From assembly GCA_937890135.1 (NCBI GenBank), contig CALBYC010000211.1:1-62137 (forward strand): a DNA stretch of 62,137 nt. Reading direction: 5' to 3'. The position numbers were made by a program, and so were the translations under genes. Source of the stretch: an uncultured Parabacteroides sp. (GTDB lineage Bacteria > Bacteroidota > Bacteroidia > Bacteroidales > Tannerellaceae). The notes under the pieces were generated by a model. The model made no database searches. It had not been told where the DNA came from and saw nothing but the letters and a program-made list of their open reading frames with translations. The stretch's first letter is position 1; the number at the start of each line of letters is the position of its first letter. Of this stretch, positions 53,458 through 62,131 are shown in pieces.

Positions 53458-54555
53458 ATGGAACATCCTGAAAATGATGATGCATATAAAGGATTGAAAG
53501 TAAACAAAGGTGTGGAAAACGTGCCTACTGTTAATCCGTATTTGAAAAAAAGGGTACAGCGTAAGCAGTACACGACATCTGAATTTGTTGACGGAATCTT
53601 GAAGGGAAATATTACAATCTTGAGCCAGGCTGTGACATTGGTAGAGAGTGCGAAATATGACCATCAACTGTTGGCTCAAGAAATTATAGAGAAATGCTTG
53701 CCGTATGCCGGAAACTCTGTGCGTATTGGCATTACCGGAGTGCCTGGTGCGGGGAAGAGTACGTCCATTGACTCGTTTGGCATGTACTTGTTGAAACAAG
53801 GGCACAAGTTGGCGGTCTTGGCAATCGACCCCAGCAGCGAGCGTTCCAAGGGTAGTATTTTGGGGGACAAGACAAGGATGGAGGCTCTGTCGAGAGAAAA
53901 AAATGCTTTTATCCGTCCTTCTCCTTCTGCTGGTTCGCTTGGCGGTGTTGCTCGTAAAACCCGGGAAACGATTATCTTGTGTGAAGCTGCGGGCTTTGAT
54001 ACGGTTTTCGTGGAAACTGTGGGCGTGGGACAAAGCGAAACGGCCGTTCATTCCATGGTGGACTTTTTTCTTTTGATACAGCTTGCTGGGACCGGAGATG
54101 AACTGCAAGGAATCAAACGAGGAATTATGGAAATGGCAGATGGCATCGTCATCAACAAGGCGGATGGTGACAATGTGGATAAGGCGCAGCTTGCCGCGGC
54201 GCAATACCGCAATGCGCTACATCTTTTTCCGTTGGCGGAATCGGGTTGGTCTCCAAAAGTCTTGACGTATTCCGGGTATTATAACTTAGGCATTAAGGAA
54301 ATCTGGGATATGGTGTATGAGTATGTGGCATTTACCAAGAAGAACGGCTATTTCGAGCATAAAAGGCGCGAACAGTCTAAATATTGGATGTATGAAAGCA
54401 TTAATGACACATTGCGTGATACTTTCTATAATAATCCTGCAGTTCAAGCCAACTTGATGCAAACGGAACGTATGGTTTTGGATAATGAGATTACTCCATT
54501 TGTGGCAGCGAAACGAATGATTGACCTCTTGTTGAATGATTTGAGGAAGAAATGA
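53458..54555 (+). CDS. meaB: MeaB-family methylmalonyl-CoA mutase-associated GTPase
   Basis: A GTPase of about 365 residues of the MeaB/ArgK (G3E) family, which guards B12-dependent methylmalonyl-CoA mutase. Motifs are the P-loop 'ITGVPGAGKSTSID', 'LAIDPSSERSKGSILGDKTRM', 'DTVFVETVGVGQSE' (with catalytic Glu region) and the guanine-specificity 'INKADGDN'. A clear Shine-Dalgarno AAAGGAGG lies seven bases before the ATG at 53458; another ATG at 53452 is too close to it. Such strong SDs are uncommon in this phylum. The mutase is not in the window. The gene converges on hisS. Confidence 0.95.
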   Translation: MEHPENDDAYKGLKVNKGVENVPTVNPYLKKRVQRKQYTTSEFVDGILKGNITILSQAVTLVESAKYDHQLLAQEIIEKCLPYAGNSVRIGITGVPGAGKSTSIDSFGMYLLKQGHKLAVLAIDPSSERSKGSILGDKTRMEALSREKNAFIRPSPSAGSLGGVARKTRETIILCEAAGFDTVFVETVGVGQSETAVHSMVDFFLLIQLAGTGDELQGIKRGIMEMADGIVINKADGDNVDKAQLAAAQYRNALHLFPLAESGWSPKVLTYSGYYNLGIKEIWDMVYEYVAFTKKNGYFEHKRREQSKYWMYESINDTLRDTFYNNPAVQANLMQTERMVLDNEITPFVAAKRMIDLLLNDLRKK

Positions 54556-54563
54556 AATTAACT

Positions 54564-54619
54564 TATAATGAGCGGGAATGCGTAGGGCTATGAAAAAATA
54601 GCGCATTCCGCTCATTATA
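54564..54619. terminator. 19-bp perfect hairpin between meaB and hisS
   Basis: Arms at 54564-54582 and 54601-54619 are perfect reverse complements (TATAATGAGCGGGAATGCG, + strand) around an 18-base loop. There is no T-run on either side. It separates the convergent meaB and hisS genes. Confidence 0.6.
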
Positions 54620-54627
54620 GTTAGAAA

Positions 54628-55986
54628 TCATGCTAATTGTGCTGTCAGCTCTTCCAAAGTCACAGGCTTCTGTTCTCCAGTAATCATATTTTTCAAAGTG
54701 ATTTTCCCTTCATTCATTTCGGTTTCTCCGACAATGGCTACGAATGGAATCTTCTTTGCGTCTGCATATCCCATCTGTTTCTTCACCTTTGCAGATTCGG
54801 GGTATAGTTCCGTGCGGATGCCTGCCGCGCGCACTTGGGCAACGATAGGAAGCAGGTAGGCTTCTTCTTTCTCTCCAAAGTTTATGAAAAGCAACTGGGT
54901 CGTTTGTAATGCATCTTTGGGGTATAATTCCAATTGGTTAAGTACGTCAAAGATGCGGTCAGCTCCGAAAGAGATGCCTACTCCGGAAACTCCATCCATT
55001 CCAAACACTCCTGTCAGATTATCGTAACGTCCGCCTCCTGTAATGCTGCCAATCTGTACATCCAGGGCTTTTACTTCAAAAATGGCTCCAGTATAGTAAT
55101 TTAATCCGCGCGCCAAGGTCAAATCCAACTCTAACTGGGAGCGCATTGCGAATTTGTCAACCCGGTTCAGGATGAATTCTAATTCGTTTATGCCTTTTAG
55201 TCCTATTTCCGAATGGGCCAATATCTGCTTGAGCGAATCGATTTTTTCATGATTGCTTCCGCTTAACATGATGACTGGTTGCAATTTTTGGATGGCTTCT
55301 TCTGAAAGTCCTTTGGTACGGAGCTCTTCGTTCACATTGTCAAGGCCTATCTTATCCAGCTTGTCAATTGCAACTGTGATGTCCACAATCATTTCTGACG
55401 CACCCAATGTCTCGGCTATACCTGCCAAAATCTTTCGGTTGTTCATTTTTATGCAGACGCGGATTCCAAAGCGGTGGAACACTTCATCCATTATTTGTAT
55501 CAGTTCTACTTCATTGATCAAAGAGTCTGATCCGACCACATCTCCATCGCATTGGTAAAATTCGCGGTACCTTCCTTTTTGCGGGCGGTCTGCGCGCCAT
55601 ACGGGCTGTATTTGATAACGCTTGAACGGGAATGAAATTTCATTGCGATGTTGGACCACATAGCGGGCGAAAGGAACTGTCAAATCATATCTTAGTCCTT
55701 TTTCGCAAGCTTTGGCCGCAAATTTGACCGGGTCCATCTCTTCCAATTCTTCTTTGCTGATGCCTGAAAAGCAATTTCCGGAGTTCAGGATTTTGTATAG
55801 CAGCTTGTCCCCTTCTTCGCCATATTTGCCCATCAACGTGGAAAGGTTCTCCATGGCTGGAGTCTCTATTTGCTGAAATCCGTATAAATGATACACATCA
55901 CGGATGGTATTGAAAATATAATTGCGTTTCGCCATTTCTTCCGGCGAAAAGTCCCTAGTCCCTTTGGGTATTGAAGGCTTCTGCAT
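54628..55986 (-). CDS. hisS: Histidyl-tRNA synthetase
   Basis: A 452-residue class II synthetase. Motif 1 region 'PKGTRDFSPEEMAKRNYIFNTIRDVYHLYGFQQIETP'-type start, motif 2 'RYQIQPVWRADRPQKGRYREFYQCDGD', the histidine-specific 'LDLTLARGLNYYTGAIFEV' and the motif 3 'GVGISFGADRIFDVL' are present, followed by the anticodon-binding domain. It charges tRNA-His in the cytoplasm. It is complete, monocistronic and preceded by a good promoter at 56010-56041. Confidence 0.97.
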   Translation of the reverse strand: MQKPSIPKGTRDFSPEEMAKRNYIFNTIRDVYHLYGFQQIETPAMENLSTLMGKYGEEGDKLLYKILNSGNCFSGISKEELEEMDPVKFAAKACEKGLRYDLTVPFARYVVQHRNEISFPFKRYQIQPVWRADRPQKGRYREFYQCDGDVVGSDSLINEVELIQIMDEVFHRFGIRVCIKMNNRKILAGIAETLGASEMIVDITVAIDKLDKIGLDNVNEELRTKGLSEEAIQKLQPVIMLSGSNHEKIDSLKQILAHSEIGLKGINELEFILNRVDKFAMRSQLELDLTLARGLNYYTGAIFEVKALDVQIGSITGGGRYDNLTGVFGMDGVSGVGISFGADRIFDVLNQLELYPKDALQTTQLLFINFGEKEEAYLLPIVAQVRAAGIRTELYPESAKVKKQMGYADAKKIPFVAIVGETEMNEGKITLKNMITGEQKPVTLEELTAQLA

Positions 55987-56009
55987 ATCTTTTTATTTTA
56001 AATTTCTCA

Positions 56010-56041
56010 CAAAAGTAATGCTTTTTTCAGAAACAGTGCAA
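56010..56041 (-). promoter_or_regulatory. Promoter for hisS
   Basis: On the minus strand TTG (56039-56041) is followed after 21 bases by TACTTTTG (56010-56017), the same boxes and spacing as the isomerase promoter at 17217. Confidence 0.65.
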
Positions 56042-56158
56042 CTTTCTGATGCTGTATTTACAACCATTTATTACTCAATGCTTTGCAAATAATAAGTCGG
56101 CATTTTTTGTCAAAGTGACTGTATCTCAGAAAGAAGGAACTATAATGCGTGTGTGTAG

Positions 56159-56189
56159 TTGATTATTTCTTTCTGGGAATTTATCTTTG
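56159..56189 (+). promoter_or_regulatory. Possible orphan + strand promoter
   Basis: TTG (56159-56161) is followed after 20 bases by TATCTTTG (56182-56189). No gene lies downstream on this strand, but the hairpin at 56225-56256 follows 30-35 bases after the predicted start. It may drive a small RNA or be chance. Confidence 0.3.
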
Positions 56190-56212
56190 AGAACAGAGTT
56201 CCCGCAGTAGAA

Positions 56213-56257
56213 TAAACAATAAAAGGACTGACTCTGATTGAAACTCGAGTCAGTCCC
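56213..56257 (-). terminator. Terminator after the efflux operon
   Basis: GGACTGACT (56225-56233) pairs with AGTCAGTCC (56248-56256). On the minus strand the stem is followed by TTTTATTGTTTATTC. It ends the MFS gene transcript. Confidence 0.75.
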
Positions 56258-56301
56258 ATATTTGATGTGGCACGCTACAAGGAGTTGGAATTACAGTCTC
56301 T

Positions 56302-57927
56302 TTACTTCCTTCTTGCAAGGTACTCAATGGCATAAACTGGCCAGCGGGGAACTTTTCGGATATTTGTACGGACTGTAGGAATGTTGCACAGCAGGAAGAG
56401 GGCTGCAAGAATTAAGGCGAACCAGATAACATAGCCGTATACCTGTTTCATTGCCACCATCATCATGGAGTGCAGGAAGTCATGCCCAACATACTCGCCG
56501 AAGTTAAAGTGAGCCATATCCAAGTGTGTGAGGGTGATTTGCTGTCCGTAGTTCATCATGTTGTCGTTCATAAAGTGCGAGAAAATGGTGGTATAAATAC
56601 CATAACCTGCCGCTCCAGCCAAATACATGTGGAGAATATTGAACACGAACAAGCCCATGAAAAACTGTTCAAGACTGGGTACCGATTCATCTAAAGCCCA
56701 CATTAATGTCGGGGCAAGTATGGCATAAGCAAAGCCGCGCAAGAAGATAGCAAGGCGGTACTGTTCGATATTGACATTCATGTCCAGCGTGAAGTACATC
56801 AACATACCATAGAATGCAATGCTAATGAAAGCGATTCCGAAAAGTTTCCATATCTTCCATTTCCTAACTTTCAGCCAATAGAGATCCAGCAGGATGCCGA
56901 CGTACATACCGGGAAGTGCCCACATATACTGCACCTCTTTAGTCAGTTCCTCCAGTTGAACGACTTCGCTGTAAAGTATCTCCTCCATTGTGTGTTCTGC
57001 ACCGAAAGCAAGTTCGGCAAAGAAAGTAACAATGAGTATGGGAATCACGTTGCGACGTGTGAAAAGACTAAGCTCGACGTAAGGATAACGGTAGTAACGC
57101 AGACGGAAAAGCACAATGCCGGAAAGCACAATGGCAGCACCAGACAGAATACGTATGCGAAGTGTGTCAAACCACATGAAATAGTCGCCATATACCACGA
57201 TGTACGACACTACGAGCATCAGTCCGCAGATGAGCAACGCACCTTGAAAGTCAATTCCTTTGAGTGACAGACGTTGGGGCATGGGACAGAACGGACGACA
57301 AAAGATGACTTGCGTGAACAGTACGAACAGCATGGTGCCGATAGTAAAGACGTGCATCATCTGCCAAGTAAAATGATGACCAAACCAAGCTGCAAGCCAT
57401 CCATTGCCCTCAATGGCGGTGAGCAGGATGATGTGGAGCACAGGAAAGAAGACGGCAAAATCACGCCGGGGGGTAATCCAAAGCTGGATGTTGCTCATAC
57501 ACTCGAACGTGCCTTGTATCTTAGCCATTCCGGCTACGAAACACACCACGGTGAGTACAGGAAGCGACTGACAATACATTGTCAGCGCATTGCATATGCC
57601 AAGGACGATAGCAGAACCGCAAAGCAACTGCTTGTTTGTGAAACGGAACTTCATGCGGAAAAGCATAGGAAAATAGACAGCCATACCCGCAAGTGTGGCA
57701 TAAAGCAGGAAGAGTACATCCTCAATCATGAAGTTGGTCGTACCACGGATGCCATCCAACGCTCCAAGGTAAACACCACCGCTGAACTGGAAGCAAAGGG
57801 CGGTTAGTACGTACAGCCATGGCTGGATACGGCGAGGCACCCATCCCTTCATCATCGGCATGGAAAAGCCCATGTTGGGGGGAGGACCGCCGGCACTCTC
57901 CATAAAAAACTCAGTCAATTGTCCCAT
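56302..57927 (-). CDS. MFS-type drug efflux permease (DHA2/EmrB-like)
   Basis: A 541-residue inner-membrane protein with about 14 hydrophobic segments ('WLYVLTALCFQFSGGVYLGAL', 'IAFISIAFYGMLMYF' and others), fitting an MFS permease of the tripartite-pump type. Sequence motifs of EmrB are only loosely preserved, so the call leans on context. It is the third gene of a unit with a HlyD-type fusion protein (6 bases upstream) and a TolC-type outer-membrane protein. Together they would export a compound across both membranes. No regulator is adjacent. Confidence 0.8.
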   Translation of the reverse strand: MGQLTEFFMESAGGPPPNMGFSMPMMKGWVPRRIQPWLYVLTALCFQFSGGVYLGALDGIRGTTNFMIEDVLFLLYATLAGMAVYFPMLFRMKFRFTNKQLLCGSAIVLGICNALTMYCQSLPVLTVVCFVAGMAKIQGTFECMSNIQLWITPRRDFAVFFPVLHIILLTAIEGNGWLAAWFGHHFTWQMMHVFTIGTMLFVLFTQVIFCRPFCPMPQRLSLKGIDFQGALLICGLMLVVSYIVVYGDYFMWFDTLRIRILSGAAIVLSGIVLFRLRYYRYPYVELSLFTRRNVIPILIVTFFAELAFGAEHTMEEILYSEVVQLEELTKEVQYMWALPGMYVGILLDLYWLKVRKWKIWKLFGIAFISIAFYGMLMYFTLDMNVNIEQYRLAIFLRGFAYAILAPTLMWALDESVPSLEQFFMGLFVFNILHMYLAGAAGYGIYTTIFSHFMNDNMMNYGQQITLTHLDMAHFNFGEYVGHDFLHSMMMVAMKQVYGYVIWFALILAALFLLCNIPTVRTNIRKVPRWPVYAIEYLARRK

Positions 57928-57933
57928 TGCGCA

Positions 57934-58962
57934 TTACTCCTTCACGATACATTCCACATTATAGCCGCTCTTGAGCTTGGTGGCATTACTATTTGTGTCA
58001 AGCTTGATGCGCACGGTAACACGCTGCTCTACCTTCACAAAATTGCCAGTGGCATTGTCGATGGGAATGAGTGAGAAGGCACTACCAGTAGCATCGGAGA
58101 TGCGTTCCACTGTACCCGTATATTCCACATCTGGAACAGCGTCAGCTGTAATTTCCACCTTATTGCCCACCTTGATATGTGGCAACTGACTTTCCTTGTA
58201 GTTCGCCTCAATCCAACGTTCATTCTTGTCAACGATACTCACTAGAGTCTGACCCGGATTGACAAGCTGCCCCACATGAATATCCTTTGCGCCTACAGTA
58301 CCATCGCAAGTAGCAATGATGTAACAATAGGACAGGTTGAGCCGGGCGAGGTCGACTGCACGACGAGCCAGTTCAATGCCCTGCTCCGAAGCAGAAAGAT
58401 GATGCCCTTGTTCGGCTACCACAGCCGACTGCATCCGGCGTGAACGAACTGCCTGTTCATAGGCTGCCTTGGCACTCAGATACCCCGTATGTACCTTGTC
58501 ATATTGTTGTGGAGTGACGGCATCCTGACTGAGGAGGTTTTTGAAACGCTTATCCTCACGCATGGCATTCTCCATCTGTGCACGTGCCGATTCGATACCT
58601 GCCTCGGTAACGGTCATGCTAGTCTTGGTTGTAACGATGCTGCTTGCCGTTCCCTGCGAACCCTGTTCGGCACGGAGAAGGTTTGTCTCAGCCTGAGCTA
58701 GCCGCAGACGGAATTCCGCATCCTCAATGATGACCAGTGTGTCCCCTTTCTTTACCTGCTGGAAATCAGTGAAACGCACCTCACGAATGAAGCCTTGTAC
58801 ACGGCTGCTCTGAGGCACGACATTCTGACGAACACGGGCATTGTCAGTAAATTCTCCACTGCCGAAGTGCATAAACTGACTTATCACATAAACTGCTCCA
58901 CCCAAAAAGCAAAGCACGATGAGTGCATTATATAAATAAGTGTATATTTTGTTCTTTTCCAT
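57934..58962 (-). CDS. HlyD/EmrA-type membrane fusion protein
   Basis: A 342-residue adaptor with one N-terminal membrane segment ('NALIVLCFLGGAVYVISQF') and a periplasmic body. Its parts are a barrel-sandwich/biotinyl-lipoyl-like domain ('SSRVQGFIREVRFTDFQQVKKGDTLVII'), a coiled-coil hairpin (about residues 80-205) and a second lipoyl half ('IIATCDGTVGAKDIHVGQLVNPGQTLVSIV'). It links the permease to the outer-membrane protein. The tolC stop lies 2 bases upstream, and the MFS start is 6 bases downstream, so all three genes are cotranscribed. Confidence 0.92.
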   Translation of the reverse strand: MEKNKIYTYLYNALIVLCFLGGAVYVISQFMHFGSGEFTDNARVRQNVVPQSSRVQGFIREVRFTDFQQVKKGDTLVIIEDAEFRLRLAQAETNLLRAEQGSQGTASSIVTTKTSMTVTEAGIESARAQMENAMREDKRFKNLLSQDAVTPQQYDKVHTGYLSAKAAYEQAVRSRRMQSAVVAEQGHHLSASEQGIELARRAVDLARLNLSYCYIIATCDGTVGAKDIHVGQLVNPGQTLVSIVDKNERWIEANYKESQLPHIKVGNKVEITADAVPDVEYTGTVERISDATGSAFSLIPIDNATGNFVKVEQRVTVRIKLDTNSNATKLKSGYNVECIVKE

Positions 58963-58964
58963 TA

Positions 58965-60321
58965 TTATAAAGTATTTGTTACATATTTGAGTTTATAGAA
59001 ATGATAAAGCATACTGATACGGGCATTGACTAGTGCCATTTCGGCAGAGAGCTTCATGTTAGAGGCATCAACCATATCGGTAAGGAGTGCGAGGTCGTTC
59101 TGATAACGGTTCTGCACCACGGAGTAGTTCTGATTAGCAAGTTCCACCTGCTTTTGCTGCGTCTTTACCTCGGTATAGGATGTCAGAAGGTTGGTGTAGT
59201 TTGCCTGTACACCATTTTCCACCCCTTCACGTGCCAAGGCGAGTGCTTCCTGTGACTGCCGGTGCTCTATACGTGCTTTGCGAATATTGTGTTTATTCTT
59301 CCAAAGACTGCCAAGGCTGAATTTTACGCCTATTCCGACAAACCACACGTTTACATTGCAATCTTTCGGAATGAGGTCTTGCGTATAGGGCCCAAAGAAC
59401 TGATTTTCTGCTACGACAGCTACCGAAGGTAATGACGCAGCTTTAGCCTGCTTCACTTTCTGCTTTGCAAGATTTGTGGCAACTGTTGCCTGATGGATAC
59501 CAATGTTATTGTCTGATGCTGCCTGTTGCCATGTTTCTTGAGCAGCGATTGCCGAGAGCGCATTTATGTCTGTGTCAAGTTCATTTTTATCGGGGACTAT
59601 AACCGTCTGCTCTGGTAAATGAAGTGTCGTGACCAACAGATGGTTGATGATGGTGGAAGCATCAATGAGCTTCGTTAATGTGAGTTCGAGACTCTGTAAC
59701 TGAAATTCATAGCGGGTGATGTCGTTCTGCAATACTGTACCTTCCCCACGACGGGCTTTCATTTGTTCAATCTCCTTATGTGTCAGCGCTATATTTTGCC
59801 GAACCACCTCTACCTGATTGCCCAGTTTGCAGAGGTCAAGGTAATAACCCGTCAACAAGAAACGTACCTCTTGGCGGTTCTTCTCAACATCAAGTTCTGC
59901 CATTTCTCTTCCCAGTTCCGCCATGCGGATGCCAGAACGGATGGCACCTCCAGCATACACAACTTGTGACACCTGAGCTGTAAAACTGTTCCCCCAGTGG
60001 GGAGTATCCTGCTTACCGTTTGCAATGGGAACAACTCCTACAGCCTCGCGACAGCATAAAGGCATTGCCCGTATAACTGCCCTGAATACTCAAATCCACA
60101 CTCGGCAGCAAAGCCGATTTGGCTGTTGCTACCCCTTCATCGGCTGCCTGCAAAGCTACCTCACTTACTTTCACCATCTGACTTTGCTGGTCAGCAAGGT
60201 TGTAAAGTGTTGTGAGTGTCATTGTCTGCATAGCCCTCCCTTGCGCACATATAGGCACAGAAAGACCCCCTTCGACTATCAATGTGATAGCCAAAGCAGG
60301 ATAAACCATAAATTTGTTCAT
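58965..60321 (-). pseudogene. TolC-family outer-membrane efflux protein, frameshifted
   Basis: A TolC-type gene split in two frames. The N-terminal part (60321 to 60013) has a signal peptide (cleavage near 'PICAQG') and the first helices ('LYNLADQQSQMVKVSEVALQAADEG'), then ends in stop after 'SYTGNAFMLSRG'. The second part (58965 to about 60065) resumes at 'VVPIANGKQDTPHWGNSFTAQVSQVVYAGGAI' and continues to the end. One extra base between about 60030 and 60062 explains the break; removing it gives a continuous protein of about 451 residues, the usual size. As written the gene cannot make a full TolC and the pump would need another. It is the first gene of the efflux operon. Confidence 0.9.
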
Positions 60322-60522
60322 AAAATAAAAACAGATATATTGTTGTTCATTATTCTTTTCCTTTAACCGTCAACCTTCGTTCATTCCCTTGGAAATGCTA
60401 ATAATGAACCTTAAGAGTCCGGACAGCATTACATCTGCCACAATGCTCCACAAACAGTTTCATCAGGGAATATAAAAAGATGAGAACTGAATATCAAGCA
60501 CTATTGATTAAGAAATCCGATG

Positions 60523-60530
60523 CAAAATTA
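60523..60530 (-). promoter_or_regulatory. -7 box, possible efflux-operon promoter
   Basis: TAATTTTG on the minus strand matches TAnnTTTG. The predicted leader before tolC would be about 195 bases. No -33 TTTG. Low confidence. Confidence 0.3.
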
Positions 60531-60567
60531 CAAATAAAAAATTGAAATAGAATTGAGGAAATCAAAT

Positions 60568-60717
60568 TTAAATCGGAATAGAATGTGGCAGAGGAAAGCC
60601 CGTAAATCTGTTCTGCTCCGTTTGGCTTCCGCCTGACAAGCCTCGCTGCAATACCTCTGTACCACGCTTCGGGTTACAAATGGCTGCCGCAAAAACTGCA
60701 TTTACTGGTTGTTTTCA
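60568..60717 (-). other. Open frame without start codon, possible mobile-element scar
   Basis: Between the efflux operon and mnmA a minus-strand frame stays open from a TGA near 60717 to a TAA at 60568-60570 (about 48 codons), without an ATG or other clear start. It would encode 'AAICNPKRGTEVLQRG' and 'GGSQTEQNRFTG'. I associate such frames with Bacteroidales mobile-element borders, but cannot verify this. A second frame from the ATG near 60719 gives only a very short Cys-containing peptide. The rest of the 60322-60810 gap shows nothing else but the -7 boxes. Confidence 0.3.
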
Positions 60718-60779
60718 TGATTGTTGGTTGGGCTTGATCGAATGTCATACTTAGAGTTTATAATGTGCCAATATTTGCA

Positions 60780-60787
60780 TATCTTTG
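60780..60787 (+). promoter_or_regulatory. -7 box for mnmA
   Basis: TATCTTTG matches TAnnTTTG, 23 bases before the ATG at 60811. It makes the upstream in-frame ATG at 60721 unlikely as the start. No -33 TTTG. Confidence 0.5.
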
Positions 60788-60810
60788 CGGGCAAAGACAA
60801 GAATGAAAGT

Positions 60811-61896
60811 ATGGAAATAGCAGCATTGGTTTCGGGCGGCGTAGATAGCTCTGTCGTTGTTCACATGTTGAAGGAGGCGGGTTATGACCCTACTATTTTC
60901 TATATCCGCATCGGTATGGAAGATAAGGATGGGTATATTGATTGCCCTGCGGAGGAAGATATAGAAATAACTTCTTATATAGCCAAAAAATATGGTTGCC
61001 GGTTTGAGCAGGTTTCTCTGCATGACGAATATTGGGAAAAAGTTGTCAGCTATACAATTGATTCTGTTAAACGTGGATTGACTCCTAATCCGGATATGAT
61101 GTGCAATAAATTTATCAAATTTGGCTGTTTCGAGGAGAAATGGGGGAAGGATTTTGATAAAATTGCGACTGGTCACTATGCCACCACGACGGAAATAGAT
61201 GGGAAAGTTTGGTTGTCTACAGCGAAAGACCCTGTTAAGGATCAAACTGATTTCTTGGGTCAAATTACTCGGTTGCAGATACAGAAGTTATTGTTTCCAA
61301 TCGGGCATTTGATGAAGAGCGAGGTTCGTGCTATTGCGGAAGCTCAAAAATTGCCCAGTGCCAAGCGGAAAGATAGCCAAGGCATTTGCTTCTTAGGAAA
61401 GATAAACTACAATGATTTTATCGAACGATATTTGGGACGTAGGCCCGGGAAGATTGTTGAACTGGAGACGGGTAAAGTCGTAGGTAGGCATAACGGCTAT
61501 TGGTTTCATACCATAGGCCAGCGAAAAGGTTTAGGACTGAGTGGTGGACCTTGGTTTGTAATCAAGAAAGATATCCGTAGAAATATTATATATGTTTCAA
61601 ATGGTTATGATCCGGAAACTCAGTACGGTAGAACGATTAACATGCATGGCTTTGATTTCATAACAGAAGATCCGTGGGGGGAATTTGAGGATGCTAAAGA
61701 GATTACATTCAAGATTCGCCATACGCCTGAGTTTACGCATGGGGTGATCCGCCGGATTGGGGATATCTATCGTATTGAATCGGATGAGAAGATTCAAGGC
61801 ATTGCTTCCGGGCAATATGGTGTGGTGTATGATAAAGACCATCATCTCTGCTTAGGTAGCGGCATGATATGTGAAGACCAAAAAGGTCAGGAGTGA
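60811..61896 (+). CDS. mnmA: tRNA-specific 2-thiouridylase MnmA
   Basis: A 361-residue enzyme from the ATG at 60811, which gives the conserved start 'MEIAALVSGGVDSSVVVHML'. MnmA transfers sulfur to C2 of U34 in tRNA-Lys, -Glu and -Gln using ATP. The PP-loop is 'SGGVDSS', the first catalytic cysteine lies in 'MMCNKFIKFG', and the second in 'GICFLGKINY'. The C-terminal domain ('GLGLSGGPWFVIKKD', 'FKIRHTPE') is complete. It has its own promoter. The gene ends 153 bases before the second box-array element. Confidence 0.95.
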   Translation: MEIAALVSGGVDSSVVVHMLKEAGYDPTIFYIRIGMEDKDGYIDCPAEEDIEITSYIAKKYGCRFEQVSLHDEYWEKVVSYTIDSVKRGLTPNPDMMCNKFIKFGCFEEKWGKDFDKIATGHYATTTEIDGKVWLSTAKDPVKDQTDFLGQITRLQIQKLLFPIGHLMKSEVRAIAEAQKLPSAKRKDSQGICFLGKINYNDFIERYLGRRPGKIVELETGKVVGRHNGYWFHTIGQRKGLGLSGGPWFVIKKDIRRNIIYVSNGYDPETQYGRTINMHGFDFITEDPWGEFEDAKEITFKIRHTPEFTHGVIRRIGDIYRIESDEKIQGIASGQYGVVYDKDHHLCLGSGMICEDQKGQE

Positions 61897-61942
61897 TTTT
61901 GGTCTTTTGATTCCTGATAAAAATAAAAACGTCCGCAGGCAA

Positions 61943-62010
61943 ACGGGGAAAAAGCGGTGACGAATTCCGGGAACGGCCGTGACGATTCGGGGAAAAGGTT
62001 GCGTCCGTTT
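61943..62010 (+). repeat. GC-rich short direct repeats after mnmA
   Basis: GTGACGA occurs at 61957-61963 and 61979-61985, 22 bases apart, each followed by TTC and G-rich sequence, with GGGGAAAA on both sides (about 61945 and 61989). The segment also contains a G/C-rich stretch (CGGGAACGGCC). It lies directly before the box-array element and may belong to it. Confidence 0.4.
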
Positions 62011-62049
62011 CCCAATGCGTGGGAGAGGTTCGGGGTTAGAACCGGCCCC

Positions 62050-62131
62050 GGTGAGACCGAAACATGCTGTGGCATAGCCCTTTAATGGGTCATCTCTCAC
62101 CTTCCCCGGCATCTCTCACCCATCTCTCACC
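62050..62131. repeat. Box-array intergenic element, copy B (may continue past the edge)
   Basis: GGTGAGACC (62050-62058), then ATCTCTCACC at 62092-62101, 62111-62120 and 62122-62131. The gaps are 33, 9 and 1 bases. Reading copy A at 29065-29146 on the minus strand gives the same four boxes with the same gaps. The 33-base spacers agree at only about half of their positions by eye, whereas the boxes are identical. The window ends six bases after the last box, so the right-hand part, which in copy A carries an inverted box, cannot be seen. Confidence 0.8.

Noticed and set aside
53434..54204. 256-codon minus-strand frame opposite meaB
   Set aside because: It lies wholly against meaB, which has a complete and conserved protein. 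The frame is a by-product of codon bias.
57274..57807. 177-codon + strand frame opposite the MFS gene
   Set aside because: The MFS reading frame is conserved in length and has regular membrane segments. The opposite frame is rich in His, Lys and Glu with no domain.
61852..62112. 86-codon minus-strand frame across the second element
   Set aside because: It overlaps the mnmA end and the repeat boxes; the composition follows the repeats and no family or start signal is seen.
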